Counted from the stretch's first letter, positions 1-6,593 are shown. The stretch: DNA of 7,005 nt from an uncultured Methanobrevibacter sp. (GCA_946611495.1 CAMODR010000061.1:1-7005), one strand, 5' to 3'. Notes: generated by a model not told the origin, from the letters alone. Numbers and translations are program-made.

Positions 1-1238
1 ATATTTTTATAAACTGCTTCTTCAGCATTATTTATATTCAAAATAGCCTTATTTAAATTATAATCAGAATTAATCAAAGTGACTATCGGTTGGAATGACT
101 CGATTTTAACCCCTTCATAAGGAACATCATAAACATTGGATAAACTTAGATTGCCTATTTTGACTTGTTTTGAAGAGTAAATTATCTTCTTTATTCCATA
201 TTTTCCATTGAATGAAGGAACATCAATCAACTCCCCTTCACATGCTTTTATATGAGCATCAAGAAGATTCAAATCCATAATCTCTTCTGCTAACTCATAA
301 GTTCCCTGTAATCTTGGATTGATTTCAATGACCTTCAAGTTTCCATCATTATCCAGTATGAAGTCTACTCCATTTGATCCAATAAGTCCAAATTCCTTAA
401 TCAGATTCTCTGAAACATCTTTCATTTCATTATTTAGCTCTTTAAAATCAATGTCCTTTTCTTTTTTAGGAAATCTGTTGAATGAGTTAAAGCTTTCCAA
501 ATCTAGAGGCACTATATTACCACTGTATGCAAAATTATCGAATCCAAGGTCGTTTTCAGTAATTAGCCTTGAATTGAATATGTTTATCCTATCATTATGG
601 CTTGCAAGCACAGATGATGATATGCTTGTTCCCTCAATATGCTCCTGCAATATATATTCATTCAAATCTATTTTTTCAAGATAATTTTCTCTATCATTTA
701 ATTTATTTAAGCTATCATAATCTAAAAGATAAATTCCCAAACCACCATTTCCTTTAAGGGGTTTTAAAATAAATTGATTGTTATTATATTGCTTAAGAAT
801 TTCTTTAAGTTCATCTACATCATTTAGTTTAAAAGTTAAAGGAACATCAAATTTGTTCATGATTTTTTTGTAGAACTTGAATTTATCATCAACTAAGTCT
901 GTTTTTAGGTTGCCTCTGATTTTAGTTTTGAATTTGGAAAATTCTCCTTTAAAGTCTTCTGCATGAATGCCTGTAATTAGGACTATCTTATCGATTTCAT
1001 CTTGGGATTCTTCAAGATATTCTTTAGATAATTCTAAAAGCTTGTTGGGATGGTAGTTTCTTTCAAAAAATCCGCAGGTCTCTACAGACTCCTGGTCTAA
1101 AACATGGCTTTCTCTATAAGGCATATTAAAGTCATATGTCTTGAAATAGCTTACTGAGTATGTTCTGTATTGTTTTAGTTTTAATGCAGAGTTAACCATT
1201 GGCCTTGTATTGATCCCCATTATAAGCAAATTTTCCAT
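1..1238 (-). CDS. ATP-grasp family ligase, C-terminus cut off by the window edge
   Basis: The reverse strand is open from an ATG at 1238 to the left edge, giving at least 412 residues, so the true end lies outside the window. The N-terminus (MENLLIMGINTRP) looks like the pre-ATP-grasp nucleotide-fold domain of archaeal proteins annotated as biotin-carboxylase-related carboligases (COG2232-like, from memory). A Lys followed by a glycine loop, KPLKGNGGLG (159-168), fits the ATP-binding lid. QEHIEG (198-203) follows, then GSNGVDFIL (287-295) and EINPRLQGT (305-313), whose Asp292, Glu305 and Asn307 are the expected Mg-ATP ligands. Such enzymes join a carboxylate, through an acyl phosphate, to an amine or other nucleophile; the substrate here cannot be read from sequence. 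The start is supported by GTGAT at 1242-1246, just upstream. It lies 158 bp downstream of the recombinase gene on the same strand and may be co-transcribed. Family call is confident; specific function unknown. Confidence 0.88.
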   Translation of the reverse strand, partial: MENLLIMGINTRPMVNSALKLKQYRTYSVSYFKTYDFNMPYRESHVLDQESVETCGFFERNYHPNKLLELSKEYLEESQDEIDKIVLITGIHAEDFKGEFSKFKTKIRGNLKTDLVDDKFKFYKKIMNKFDVPLTFKLNDVDELKEILKQYNNNQFILKPLKGNGGLGIYLLDYDSLNKLNDRENYLEKIDLNEYILQEHIEGTSISSSVLASHNDRINIFNSRLITENDLGFDNFAYSGNIVPLDLESFNSFNRFPKKEKDIDFKELNNEMKDVSENLIKEFGLIGSNGVDFILDNDGNLKVIEINPRLQGTYELAEEIMDLNLLDAHIKACEGELIDVPSFNGKYGIKKIIYSSKQVKIGNLSLSNVYDVPYEGVKIESFQPIVTLINSDYNLNKAILNINNAEEAVYKN

Positions 1239-1294
1239 AATATCACTAAAATAAGATTTTATGATTATTTAATTTTTTATTTAATGTTCTTTTT

Positions 1295-1410
1295 CTTTTA
1301 TTCGAATTTTTGAAGGTTTTTATTCCCTAGTCGATTTTTTTGTAGATTTATTTTTTGTAGATTTTTTATTCCCTAGCCGATTTTTTTGAAGGATTCTTAT
1401 TCTCTAGCAT
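1295..1410 (-). repeat. Degenerate tandem repeats copied from the recombinase stop region
   Basis: Two 29-bp copies at 1317-1345 and 1363-1391 differ at only two positions and are offset by 46 bp. A third, shortened copy lies near 1295-1316. A fourth is the end of the recombinase gene itself, near 1393-1410. Read on the reverse strand, each full copy contains GCTAGGGAATAA or a close variant, the same bases as the gene's final Ala-Arg-Glu-stop. Between the two best copies is a smaller 15-bp-period duplication (TTTTTTGTAGATTT at 1336-1349 and 1351-1364). This pattern suggests local duplication or slippage at the 3' end of the gene. No coding potential is seen. Confidence 0.75.
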
Positions 1411-2377
1411 TATCATAAACTGTTTTTATGGTATCCATATCTACATTTGTATAGATTTGTGTAGTTGAAAGGCTTGAGTGTCCTAAGAGCTGTTGGATTA
1501 CCCTAATATCAACTCCATTCTTTAGAAGATGTGTAGCAAAGGAATGTCTTAAGACATGGGGTGTGACTTTCTTTTTGATTCCAGCCTTTTTCCCATAATC
1601 CTTTATCATCATCTGAACATATCTTGGAGTCAATTTTTTTCCGTTTTTGTTAATGAATAGATATTCTGAATCTGGATTCTGGGTTTCGATATAATTAGTT
1701 ATCAATTCTTTAGTATGCTCATCGAAAAGAACTATTCTGTCCTTTTCCCCTTTACCTCTTACTCTTATGGTTCTCTCATCAAAGTCTATGTCCCTTTTAT
1801 GAAGCTTTACAAGCTCTGAGATACGAAGGCCAGTAGAATATAAAAGTTCTAGAATGACTTTATCTCTTATTTTGGCTTTCTTTTTAAGTGCACTGTCTTC
1901 TTCATTAATTTCAACAGCAGCTATTAGGTCTCTGACTTCCTTTTCGTTTAATGATTTAGGAAGTGACTTTGTTCTTTTTGGGTTTTGAATATCGTCTAAA
2001 AAATAGATGTCATTGAATTCAAGGAATTTCTTGCAGACCACTGTATTTAGGTAGATATAGTTTTGAGCCACATTCTTGTCTTTTTTAAGGTCTCGGATGT
2101 ATTTTCTGAATGTTGCAAGGAATTTTCTTCCATCGTAGACGTCTTTTTCTTGGCTTAAATAGTCTATAAAGCATCTTATGATTGAACTGTATGTCTTAAC
2201 TGTATTTTCAGAATAGTTTCTGATTTCCAGTTCGATTGTATAGTTTTCAAGCATCTCTTCAAAGTCAAAAACGTCCTTTACATGCAGCTTTTCACCATTA
2301 TCATCATATGCTGGAAGTGGTATTGGAGAACTTCTATCTGAACCATATAATGATGTTTGTTCTGTAAATATGTTCAT
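1397..2377 (-). CDS. xerA: Xer-type tyrosine recombinase (archaeal XerA-like)
   Basis: This 326-residue protein has the two-domain layout of Xer recombinases: an N-terminal SAM-like core-binding domain at about residues 38-125, then the catalytic domain from about 140. All catalytic residues are visible: Arg185 in STGLRISEL, Lys209 in RGKGEKDR, His274 and Arg277 in [12 protein letters not shown], His300 in LLGHSS and the nucleophile Tyr309 in TTQIYTNV. Archaeal XerA resolves chromosome dimers at a dif site, using Tyr to cut and rejoin DNA without a FtsK partner. I chose the ATG at 2377, which has AGGGAT a few bases upstream; a TTG 20 codons earlier would add a poorly conserved-looking extension with no ribosome site. 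The normal length, complete active site and lack of phage genes nearby favour a housekeeping XerA, but an integrase-like role cannot be excluded. A degraded duplication of its 3' end follows the stop. Confidence 0.88.
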   Translation of the reverse strand: MNIFTEQTSLYGSDRSSPIPLPAYDDNGEKLHVKDVFDFEEMLENYTIELEIRNYSENTVKTYSSIIRCFIDYLSQEKDVYDGRKFLATFRKYIRDLKKDKNVAQNYIYLNTVVCKKFLEFNDIYFLDDIQNPKRTKSLPKSLNEKEVRDLIAAVEINEEDSALKKKAKIRDKVILELLYSTGLRISELVKLHKRDIDFDERTIRVRGKGEKDRIVLFDEHTKELITNYIETQNPDSEYLFINKNGKKLTPRYVQMMIKDYGKKAGIKKKVTPHVLRHSFATHLLKNGVDIRVIQQLLGHSSLSTTQIYTNVDMDTIKTVYDNARE

Positions 2378-2477
2378 TTTAATCCCTTTTAGAAAATTAA
2401 ACCCATTATTTGTCTTTAGGATAAAATAAGTTATCAAAATTACTTTTGATTTTTTTTTAAAAAATTATTTTTAATAA

Positions 2478-2556
2478 TTTACTTCGTTATACCTTTTAGT
2501 AATAATATTTACTTTGTCATGTCTTATATACTTTGTTACTTCGTTATACCTTTATA
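2478..2556 (-). repeat. Direct-repeat cluster in front of the recombinase gene
   Basis: An 18-bp sequence, TTACTTCGTTATACCTTT on the + strand, occurs exactly twice, at 2479-2496 and 2536-2553. A diverged copy sits at 2509-2526 and an overlapping partial copy (ACTTTGTTA) starts at 2530. The repeats bracket and overlap a possible TATA box for the leftward recombinase gene. They could be binding sites for a regulator or for the recombinase itself; neither is shown by sequence alone. Confidence 0.6.
2523..2530 (-). promoter_or_regulatory. Possible TATA box of the recombinase gene
   Basis: On the reverse strand the bases read TATATAAG preceded by ACAAAG, a fair match to an archaeal BRE/TATA element. 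Initiation about 25 bases further along would be near 2500, leaving a leader of roughly 120 bases before the ATG at 2377. The surrounding DNA is so A+T-rich that other boxes are possible. Confidence 0.35.
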
Positions 2557-2640
2557 AAAATGCTATCATTTTAATTGGTAATTTCGGAAAAACTTGAAAT
2601 TGAATTGAAAAATAGTAATTTAGAAATAATTTATTTAAAA

Positions 2641-2683
2641 ATAATAAAAAAAGAAAATGAATAGAAATAAAGATATTTCTATT
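2641..2683 (-). terminator. Hairpin plus T-rich tract ending dnaG
   Basis: Just past the dnaG stop, perfect 10-bp arms (AATAGAAATA at 2660-2669 and TATTTCTATT at 2674-2683) flank a 4-base loop. On the reverse strand they are followed by ATTTTCTTTTTTTATTAT. Archaeal RNA polymerase terminates mainly at U-tracts; the A/U-only stem may add little. The position, directly downstream of dnaG and before the recombinase promoter region, fits a transcript end. Confidence 0.6.
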
Positions 2684-2706
2684 TCAAATAAAGTTTTTAA
2701 ACAGAT

Positions 2707-4038
2707 CTAGTTTAAAGTAATTAATTTGAGCTTGTCAGGTCTTTTAATTACTCTGCTGGATTTAAAAGCAACTAATGTTTTAATTCCTTTAGAATGTGCA
2801 ATGTCCACTAATCTTTGGCTGATTACACCGTCAAAGATAATGGTGTCTGCGTCAGAAATGTCTTCTTTTAAGTCTTCATAAAGGGTTTCGACTTTAGTTT
2901 CTTTTAAAAGGTTTAAAGAATCATCTAAGATTTCACTGTTTCCAGTTCCTTCTAAGTCTCTTAACATGTTCTTTAATAACTTCATTCTGCTGTCAGGAAT
3001 TCTGTCGCCTCTGTCTCTGCGACCTCTAGAATTTCTGTCTTTTCCTCTACGATCTTTGTTGTTTTTATCTTTTCTGTCGTTGAATTTGTCTTTACGATCG
3101 TTTCTTTTATTTCCATGGAATTTGTCAGACTTGTTGAAGTTTTTTCTTCTTTCAGATCTGTTTACTTTGTTTTTAGGACCTTTGGTTTGGGTGTCTAAAT
3201 TGAAGTCAAGATTGTTGATGACTTGTTCTGTTGGTGCTTTGTCTCTTAAAGCAACTAAAACTTCTTCTTTTTCTAAGTCTTCAACTTCTTTGCCTCTTGG
3301 AGCTCTGGTAATGTAATCCACTTCTCCAACTTGTAAGAGTTCTTTTAAGATTAACTCTCCACCACGGTCACCATCAACAAATGCGGTAACAGTTCTTTTT
3401 TTGGTTAATTCTGCTACGCTGGTAGGGATATTTACTCCTTCAACAGCAACAGTGTTTTTAATTCCATATTTTAATAAGTTTAAAACGTCATTTCTTCCTT
3501 CAACAACAATGATTGCATCGGAAGTGTGTACATTTGGACCTGCTGGAAGTCTTTCCTCTCCGAATTCAGAGATTTCATGAACTCTCATTGATTCTCTGAT
3601 TTCTTCAATCATTTTCATACTTTCAGGAGAGACAGTTTCCATCATGCCCATATAAATTTCTTTTGCACGATTGATAACTTGTTGTCTTTTCACAGCTCTT
3701 ACGTCTTCAACTCTGAGAACTTCAATAGAAGCTTCACAAGGACCTACACGATTGATGGTTTCAAGGGATGCTGCAAGAATAGCGGTTTCGATTCTGTCTA
3801 AACTGGATGGAATTACAATTTCACCTTTTGCACGTCCACCGTTAGAGTGAATGATAACTTGGATTCTTCCTATTCTGCCTGTCCTTTGGAGTTCTCTTAA
3901 GTCTAAATCGTTACTTAAAAGCCCTTCAGTTTGTCCGAAAACCGCACCTACTACGTCAGGTTTTTCTACGATTCCGTTAGCGTTGATTTGAGCGTGAATA
4001 AGATATTTAGTTGTAGTTAATTCTACTCCTTTTCCCAT
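2707..4038 (-). CDS. dnaG: Archaeal DnaG (TOPRIM-domain primase / exosome subunit)
   Basis: The 443-residue product is a full-length archaeal DnaG. Residues 1-165 form the archaea-specific N-terminal region ([20 protein letters not shown] and GQTEGLL near the start). The TOPRIM fold spans about 172-250, with the catalytic Glu180 in VVEGRND and the metal-binding Asp222 and Asp224 in FVDGDRGG. Residues 286-347 are a highly charged linker rich in Lys, Arg, Asp and Asn, probably disordered. Residues 350-443 form a conserved C-terminal domain. The family can make RNA primers in vitro and is a stable part of the archaeal RNA exosome, where it favours A-rich RNA; the main replicative primase is the separate PriS/PriL enzyme. 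The ATG at 4038 has an excellent ribosome site (AGGAGG) six bases upstream. The gene stands alone: a long spacer precedes it and a hairpin with a T-rich tract follows. Confidence 0.97.
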   Translation of the reverse strand: MGKGVELTTTKYLIHAQINANGIVEKPDVVGAVFGQTEGLLSNDLDLRELQRTGRIGRIQVIIHSNGGRAKGEIVIPSSLDRIETAILAASLETINRVGPCEASIEVLRVEDVRAVKRQQVINRAKEIYMGMMETVSPESMKMIEEIRESMRVHEISEFGEERLPAGPNVHTSDAIIVVEGRNDVLNLLKYGIKNTVAVEGVNIPTSVAELTKKRTVTAFVDGDRGGELILKELLQVGEVDYITRAPRGKEVEDLEKEEVLVALRDKAPTEQVINNLDFNLDTQTKGPKNKVNRSERRKNFNKSDKFHGNKRNDRKDKFNDRKDKNNKDRRGKDRNSRGRRDRGDRIPDSRMKLLKNMLRDLEGTGNSEILDDSLNLLKETKVETLYEDLKEDISDADTIIFDGVISQRLVDIAHSKGIKTLVAFKSSRVIKRPDKLKLITLN

Positions 4039-4044
4039 ATTAAG

Positions 4045-4050
4045 CCTCCT
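4045..4050 (-). promoter_or_regulatory. Strong ribosome binding site of dnaG
   Basis: The reverse strand reads AAAGGAGGCTTAATATG, giving AGGAGG six bases before the ATG. It is the strongest ribosome site in the window and fixes the dnaG start. Confidence 0.9.
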
Positions 4051-4210
4051 TTGAGCTTATTTTTAGGATAATTTAAGGCTAGTCATTCGTAGAATTGTCA
4101 TTATGCAATATCTTATTTAATCATAATAGATCATCAGTTTTATAATTGTCTCTTATCTTAATAATTCTTCTTGATATGATATAATCTTTTTATTATTTTA
4201 ATAATAGATT

Positions 4211-4218
4211 TTTATAAA
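4211..4218 (-). promoter_or_regulatory. Candidate TATA box for dnaG
   Basis: On the reverse strand CAAAAAAGC precedes TTTATAAA, a plausible BRE/TATA pair. Initiation near 4190 would leave a leader of about 150 bases. A closer alternative is ATTATATC preceded by AAAAG near 4176-4190. Sequence alone does not decide between them. Confidence 0.3.
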
Positions 4219-5284
4219 GCTTTTTTGTTTTAACCTATTTAAAGATTTTTAAATATTAATTTTACTCCATATTTGTTTTTAATAGTTTAAAATTAATTAT
4301 TCTAATTAAGATTTAGTATAATAACAATTTTACTACTAGCTTAATTATAATTAATTTTAATTGTGAATAAATTATAATTGATTATAATTTTAAATTATAC
4401 GTAAATTTGTAAGTTAATAATTGATAAATTTTAATTAAATAATTGATAAAGCTTATTAATTAAAATTAGATACTCTAAATAAAATCAAAATAATGGCTAA
4501 AACACATTATTTCTTATTATTTAAGTCATAGAAAAAAAGATATTTGTTATTTATTGAATAATGTGCTTATTAAAAATAAACTTATTTAAATACTTTTTAC
4601 TGATTAAAATATCTTGTTTTGAATCATTGATATTTTTTATGCTTTCATTGCTTTTAGTTATCTTAATCTTTGGATTATTGGTATTTTAAATACTATTTTA
4701 TTCTTATCTCCAGATTAATGATAAAATTGTTTATTTCAAATTAAAACTATTAATTAGTGAAATAATCTTTTTTTAAGCTTTAGCTTTTCTTGTATCTAAA
4801 TAATTCTTTTGGGCATTAAATATTTTTTTAAAGCTATTGGTTAAAAATATTTAATCAAATTACCTATAGTTAGACTTTTGATAATCTTATAAATCTACTA
4901 TTTGTCTTAGATTTCCTTAAATGAATTTTTAATTAGTAATTTACTTTAATTATTCCTTATGATTCTACTTTAAATCATTTTAGTGAATAATTTATTTTTA
5001 AGAAATCTTTTAATTTTACCCCTTTAATTTTTAATAATAATCGTAATAATCGTGAATAAATAATTTGTAAATATCATTTTTAAATATGATTTTAGTATCC
5101 ATATACTATTATCTTCATCATAATATATAAATTATTTTATATTTTTATGAATAGCGAATTTTTGTCTAAAATTTTATCATATGGTTTAATATAGTAAACT
5201 TTTATATTGGATTTTTTATTACTTTGTTTATTGAATCATTTCTTTTCATAATTAGAAATATTTATTAAAGATTTTTTAGATAAT

Positions 5285-5302
5285 TTAAGTATTAATACTT
5301 AA
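5285..5302. promoter_or_regulatory. Perfect 18-bp palindrome, candidate operator of the RraA-like gene
   Basis: TTAAGTATTAATACTTAA is its own reverse complement over all 18 bases. It ends five bases before a possible TATA box (TTATAATAAT, 5308-5317) and lies about 80 bases before the RraA-like start. A dimeric repressor or activator bound here would overlap the BRE region. Palindromes are more frequent in A+T-rich DNA, so chance must be considered. Confidence 0.4.
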
Positions 5303-5307
5303 GTTAG

Positions 5308-5317
5308 TTATAATAAT
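5308..5317 (+). promoter_or_regulatory. Possible TATA box of the RraA-like gene
   Basis: TTATAATAAT lies just downstream of the 18-bp palindrome. Initiation near 5338 would give a leader of about 45 bases before the TTG at 5385. The match to the archaeal consensus is moderate, and similar A/T runs occur nearby, for example around 5344-5362. Confidence 0.3.
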
Positions 5318-5372
5318 TTTAAATGTTAAAGAATTTATTTTATTTTAATATTATATTAATTTTATTTTTTAT

Positions 5373-5378
5373 GAGGTG
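5373..5378 (+). promoter_or_regulatory. Ribosome binding site that sets the RraA-like start at a TTG
   Basis: GAGGTG is a classic methanogen Shine-Dalgarno sequence and lies six bases before the TTG at 5385. Calling the start at the GTG at 5376 would place the start codon inside this ribosome site, so the TTG is preferred. Confidence 0.8.
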
Positions 5379-5384
5379 TTATAT

Positions 5385-6128
5385 TTGGCAAATAAGATTA
5401 GACCTAATGATTTACTAAAGAAATCATCCAAATTGGAAAAGATTGATTTGGATCAAATAGACATAAGCAAATATGACTTTTCCATTGAAGATTTAGAGGA
5501 TAAGAAAAGTTCCAATTATGCTTTATTAAAGAAAATCTTGGATTCCAGTTCTGCATGCCAGGTTTCAGATGCTTTTGCTTCTGTATCTGGTCGAAGCGGA
5601 GTTATTGAAGGACTTAAGCCAATGAATAGAAATAAGCTTTATGGCAGAGTGCATACAGCTAAAACCAATACTGATGATTGGGGAACTTCCCTAATGGCTA
5701 TGGACACCGCTAAGGAGGGGGAAGTCTTATTCATCTACACTTATGGCAAAACAGCTTCTGTATGGGGAGAGCTTGCTTCAACTTGTGCACAGGAAAAGGG
5801 AGTAGCTGGAACTGTCTTATATGGTTATGCAAGGGATATGGATGCGCTCATTGACTTAGATTATCCTGTTTATGCTCTTGACTACTGTCCAAATGCAGGC
5901 AAGGCTTTAGGATTAGGCAAGGTAAATCTAGAGATTGAGATAGGTGAAGATCTCATTAAGCCTGGAGACTTTATCTTTGCAGATGAAAATGGAGTTGTCT
6001 TAATTCCTCAAGAGTTATTTGGAGAGACAATTGTAGCTACATTCAATATAAAGGTAAAGGAAAGCTTCATCATTAAGGAGCTTAAGAAAGGAAGGTTATT
6101 GTCTGAGATTGTTGGTCTTCAGAGATAG
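5385..6128 (+). CDS. RraA-like family protein
   Basis: The 247-residue product belongs to the RraA/HMG-aldolase-like superfamily, often mislabelled as dimethylmenaquinone methyltransferase. After an acidic and lysine-rich N-terminal extension of about 45 residues, the core begins near the sequence CQVSDAF (58-64). Family signatures are ASVWGELAS (124-132), GVAGTVLYGYARDMDAL (139-155, with the conserved Arg150-Asp151 pair) and PGDFIFADENGVVLIP (193-208). In relatives the Arg-Asp pair and nearby acids bind a divalent metal and 2-keto acid substrate in aldolase or decarboxylase reactions; bacterial RraA instead inhibits RNase E. In methanogens an RraA domain is often fused to hexulose-6-phosphate synthase, but no such partner is present here. 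Menaquinone methylation is unlikely in a methanogen. A hairpin with U-tracts follows, so it is probably a single-gene unit. Family secure, function unknown. Confidence 0.9.
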   Translation: MANKIRPNDLLKKSSKLEKIDLDQIDISKYDFSIEDLEDKKSSNYALLKKILDSSSACQVSDAFASVSGRSGVIEGLKPMNRNKLYGRVHTAKTNTDDWGTSLMAMDTAKEGEVLFIYTYGKTASVWGELASTCAQEKGVAGTVLYGYARDMDALIDLDYPVYALDYCPNAGKALGLGKVNLEIEIGEDLIKPGDFIFADENGVVLIPQELFGETIVATFNIKVKESFIIKELKKGRLLSEIVGLQR

Positions 6129-6129
6129 C

Positions 6130-6176
6130 CAAGCTTTTTGAGGCTTCGCCTCAAAAACCTTGACCAAAATTTTTTT
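6130..6176 (+). terminator. Near-perfect 15-bp hairpin followed by a T7 tract
   Basis: Immediately after the RraA-like stop, arms at 6130-6144 and 6148-6162 pair with a single C-C mismatch around a TTC loop. The inner ten pairs (TTTTTGAGGC with GCCTCAAAAA) are perfect. Seven bases later come seven T residues (6170-6176). It resembles a bacterial intrinsic terminator and stands out as a G+C-rich patch in A+T-rich DNA. It could also be a copy of a palindromic repeat present elsewhere in the genome. Confidence 0.7.
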
Positions 6177-6198
6177 CACTTCTTTGCAAGAGTTTGTC

Positions 6199-6256
6199 TT
6201 TTTTTTATTTAGTTAATTCTTCTTTTTTTAATCTCTTTTTTTAATCTCTTTTTTTT
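6199..6256 (+). terminator. Run of U-tracts with a 13-bp period
   Basis: Four T-tracts of seven or eight bases lie at 6199-6206, 6223-6229, 6236-6242 and 6249-6256. The last three are spaced exactly 13 bp apart in a TCTTTTTTTAA repeat. Multiple U-tracts are typical archaeal termination signals and probably back up the hairpin, insulating the next promoter from readthrough. Confidence 0.6.
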
Positions 6257-6270
6257 AGAATTTGGAAAGG

Positions 6271-6278
6271 TTTATATA
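6271..6278 (+). promoter_or_regulatory. Strong TATA box without an obvious gene
   Basis: GAAAGG followed by TTTATATA is one of the two best BRE/TATA matches in the window. Initiation would be near 6300. The next recognised gene, gar1, begins only at 6644 and has its own strong promoter, so this one may drive a small RNA, a long gar1 leader, or nothing. The stretch 6300-6585 is A+T-rich, and I see no structured RNA or convincing reading frame in it. Confidence 0.5.
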
Positions 6279-6585
6279 TTACGGCTTTTTAATAATGGTA
6301 ATGTTTAGATTTATATGAATTTTTCAATGGATTTTTTGAAGTTCATTTAATATTTTTTATAAAATTTTTACAAGATTATATTTTTTTATTTAGTCTAATA
6401 CAAAATATTTTATATTAATTTTATCTAAATATGACATTAAACAGTTTAAAGATATTTTAATTATTTTTTATATTTTGTTTAAGTTAAAAAAATAGTTAAA
6501 TTGCTTTTTAAATATGTTTTTGTTTTAGGTTTTTTAGAAATGCTTTTTAATAAGTTAATTTTTTATATATAAATGCATCGAAATA

Positions 6586-6593
6586 TTTATATA
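6586..6593 (+). promoter_or_regulatory. TATA box of gar1
   Basis: CGAAATA precedes TTTATATA, a strong BRE/TATA match. Initiation about 25 bases later, near 6615, would give a leader of about 30 bases before the gar1 ATG. A second A/T box (TTTATATATAAAT, around 6562-6574) is a weaker alternative. Confidence 0.65.

Larger units (their letters stand above)
4039..5372. other. Long A+T-rich divergent spacer without a convincing gene
   Basis: About 1.3 kb separates the leftward dnaG from the rightward RraA-like gene. The DNA is overwhelmingly A+T, with no G+C-rich island of the kind that marks tRNA or structured RNA in such genomes. Open frames are short. The best is a 42-codon hydrophobic frame at 4561-4689 without a ribosome site. 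Small repeats are present: a 13-bp direct repeat (AATAATTGATAAA at 4416-4428 and 4438-4450, 22 bp apart) and a 9-bp tandem pair (TAATAATCG at 5035-5052). Both flanking promoters must lie inside it. A decayed gene is possible but I see no recognisable remnant. Confidence 0.7.

Noticed and set aside
319..684. Open frame on the + strand
   Set aside because: It lies wholly inside the ATP-grasp gene on the other strand, which has clear family motifs; the + frame gives a Ser/Phe-rich product with no recognisable domain.
1317..1391. Repeats after the recombinase gene considered as a CRISPR array or a terminator
   Set aside because: The units vary in length, share their bases with the gene's stop codon and lack constant spacers. 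The T-runs lie on the + strand, whereas both neighbouring genes are transcribed leftward.
2378..2437. Longer recombinase starting at a TTG at 2437
   Set aside because: No ribosome site precedes the TTG, while the ATG at 2377 has AGGGAT and gives a normal Xer length.
2966..3316. Open frame on the + strand rich in Leu, Ser and Phe
   Set aside because: It is the complement of the Lys/Arg/Asp-rich DnaG linker; low-complexity coding on one strand leaves the other strand open.
5127..5143. Second ATAA-N6-TTAT dif-like core in the long spacer
   Set aside because: It consists only of A and T and is expected by chance in such DNA; no conserved G or C positions support it.
4039..5372. Replication origin in the long spacer
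   Set aside because: No Orc1/Cdc6 gene is present and I see no G-rich origin-recognition-box repeats; A+T-richness alone is not enough.
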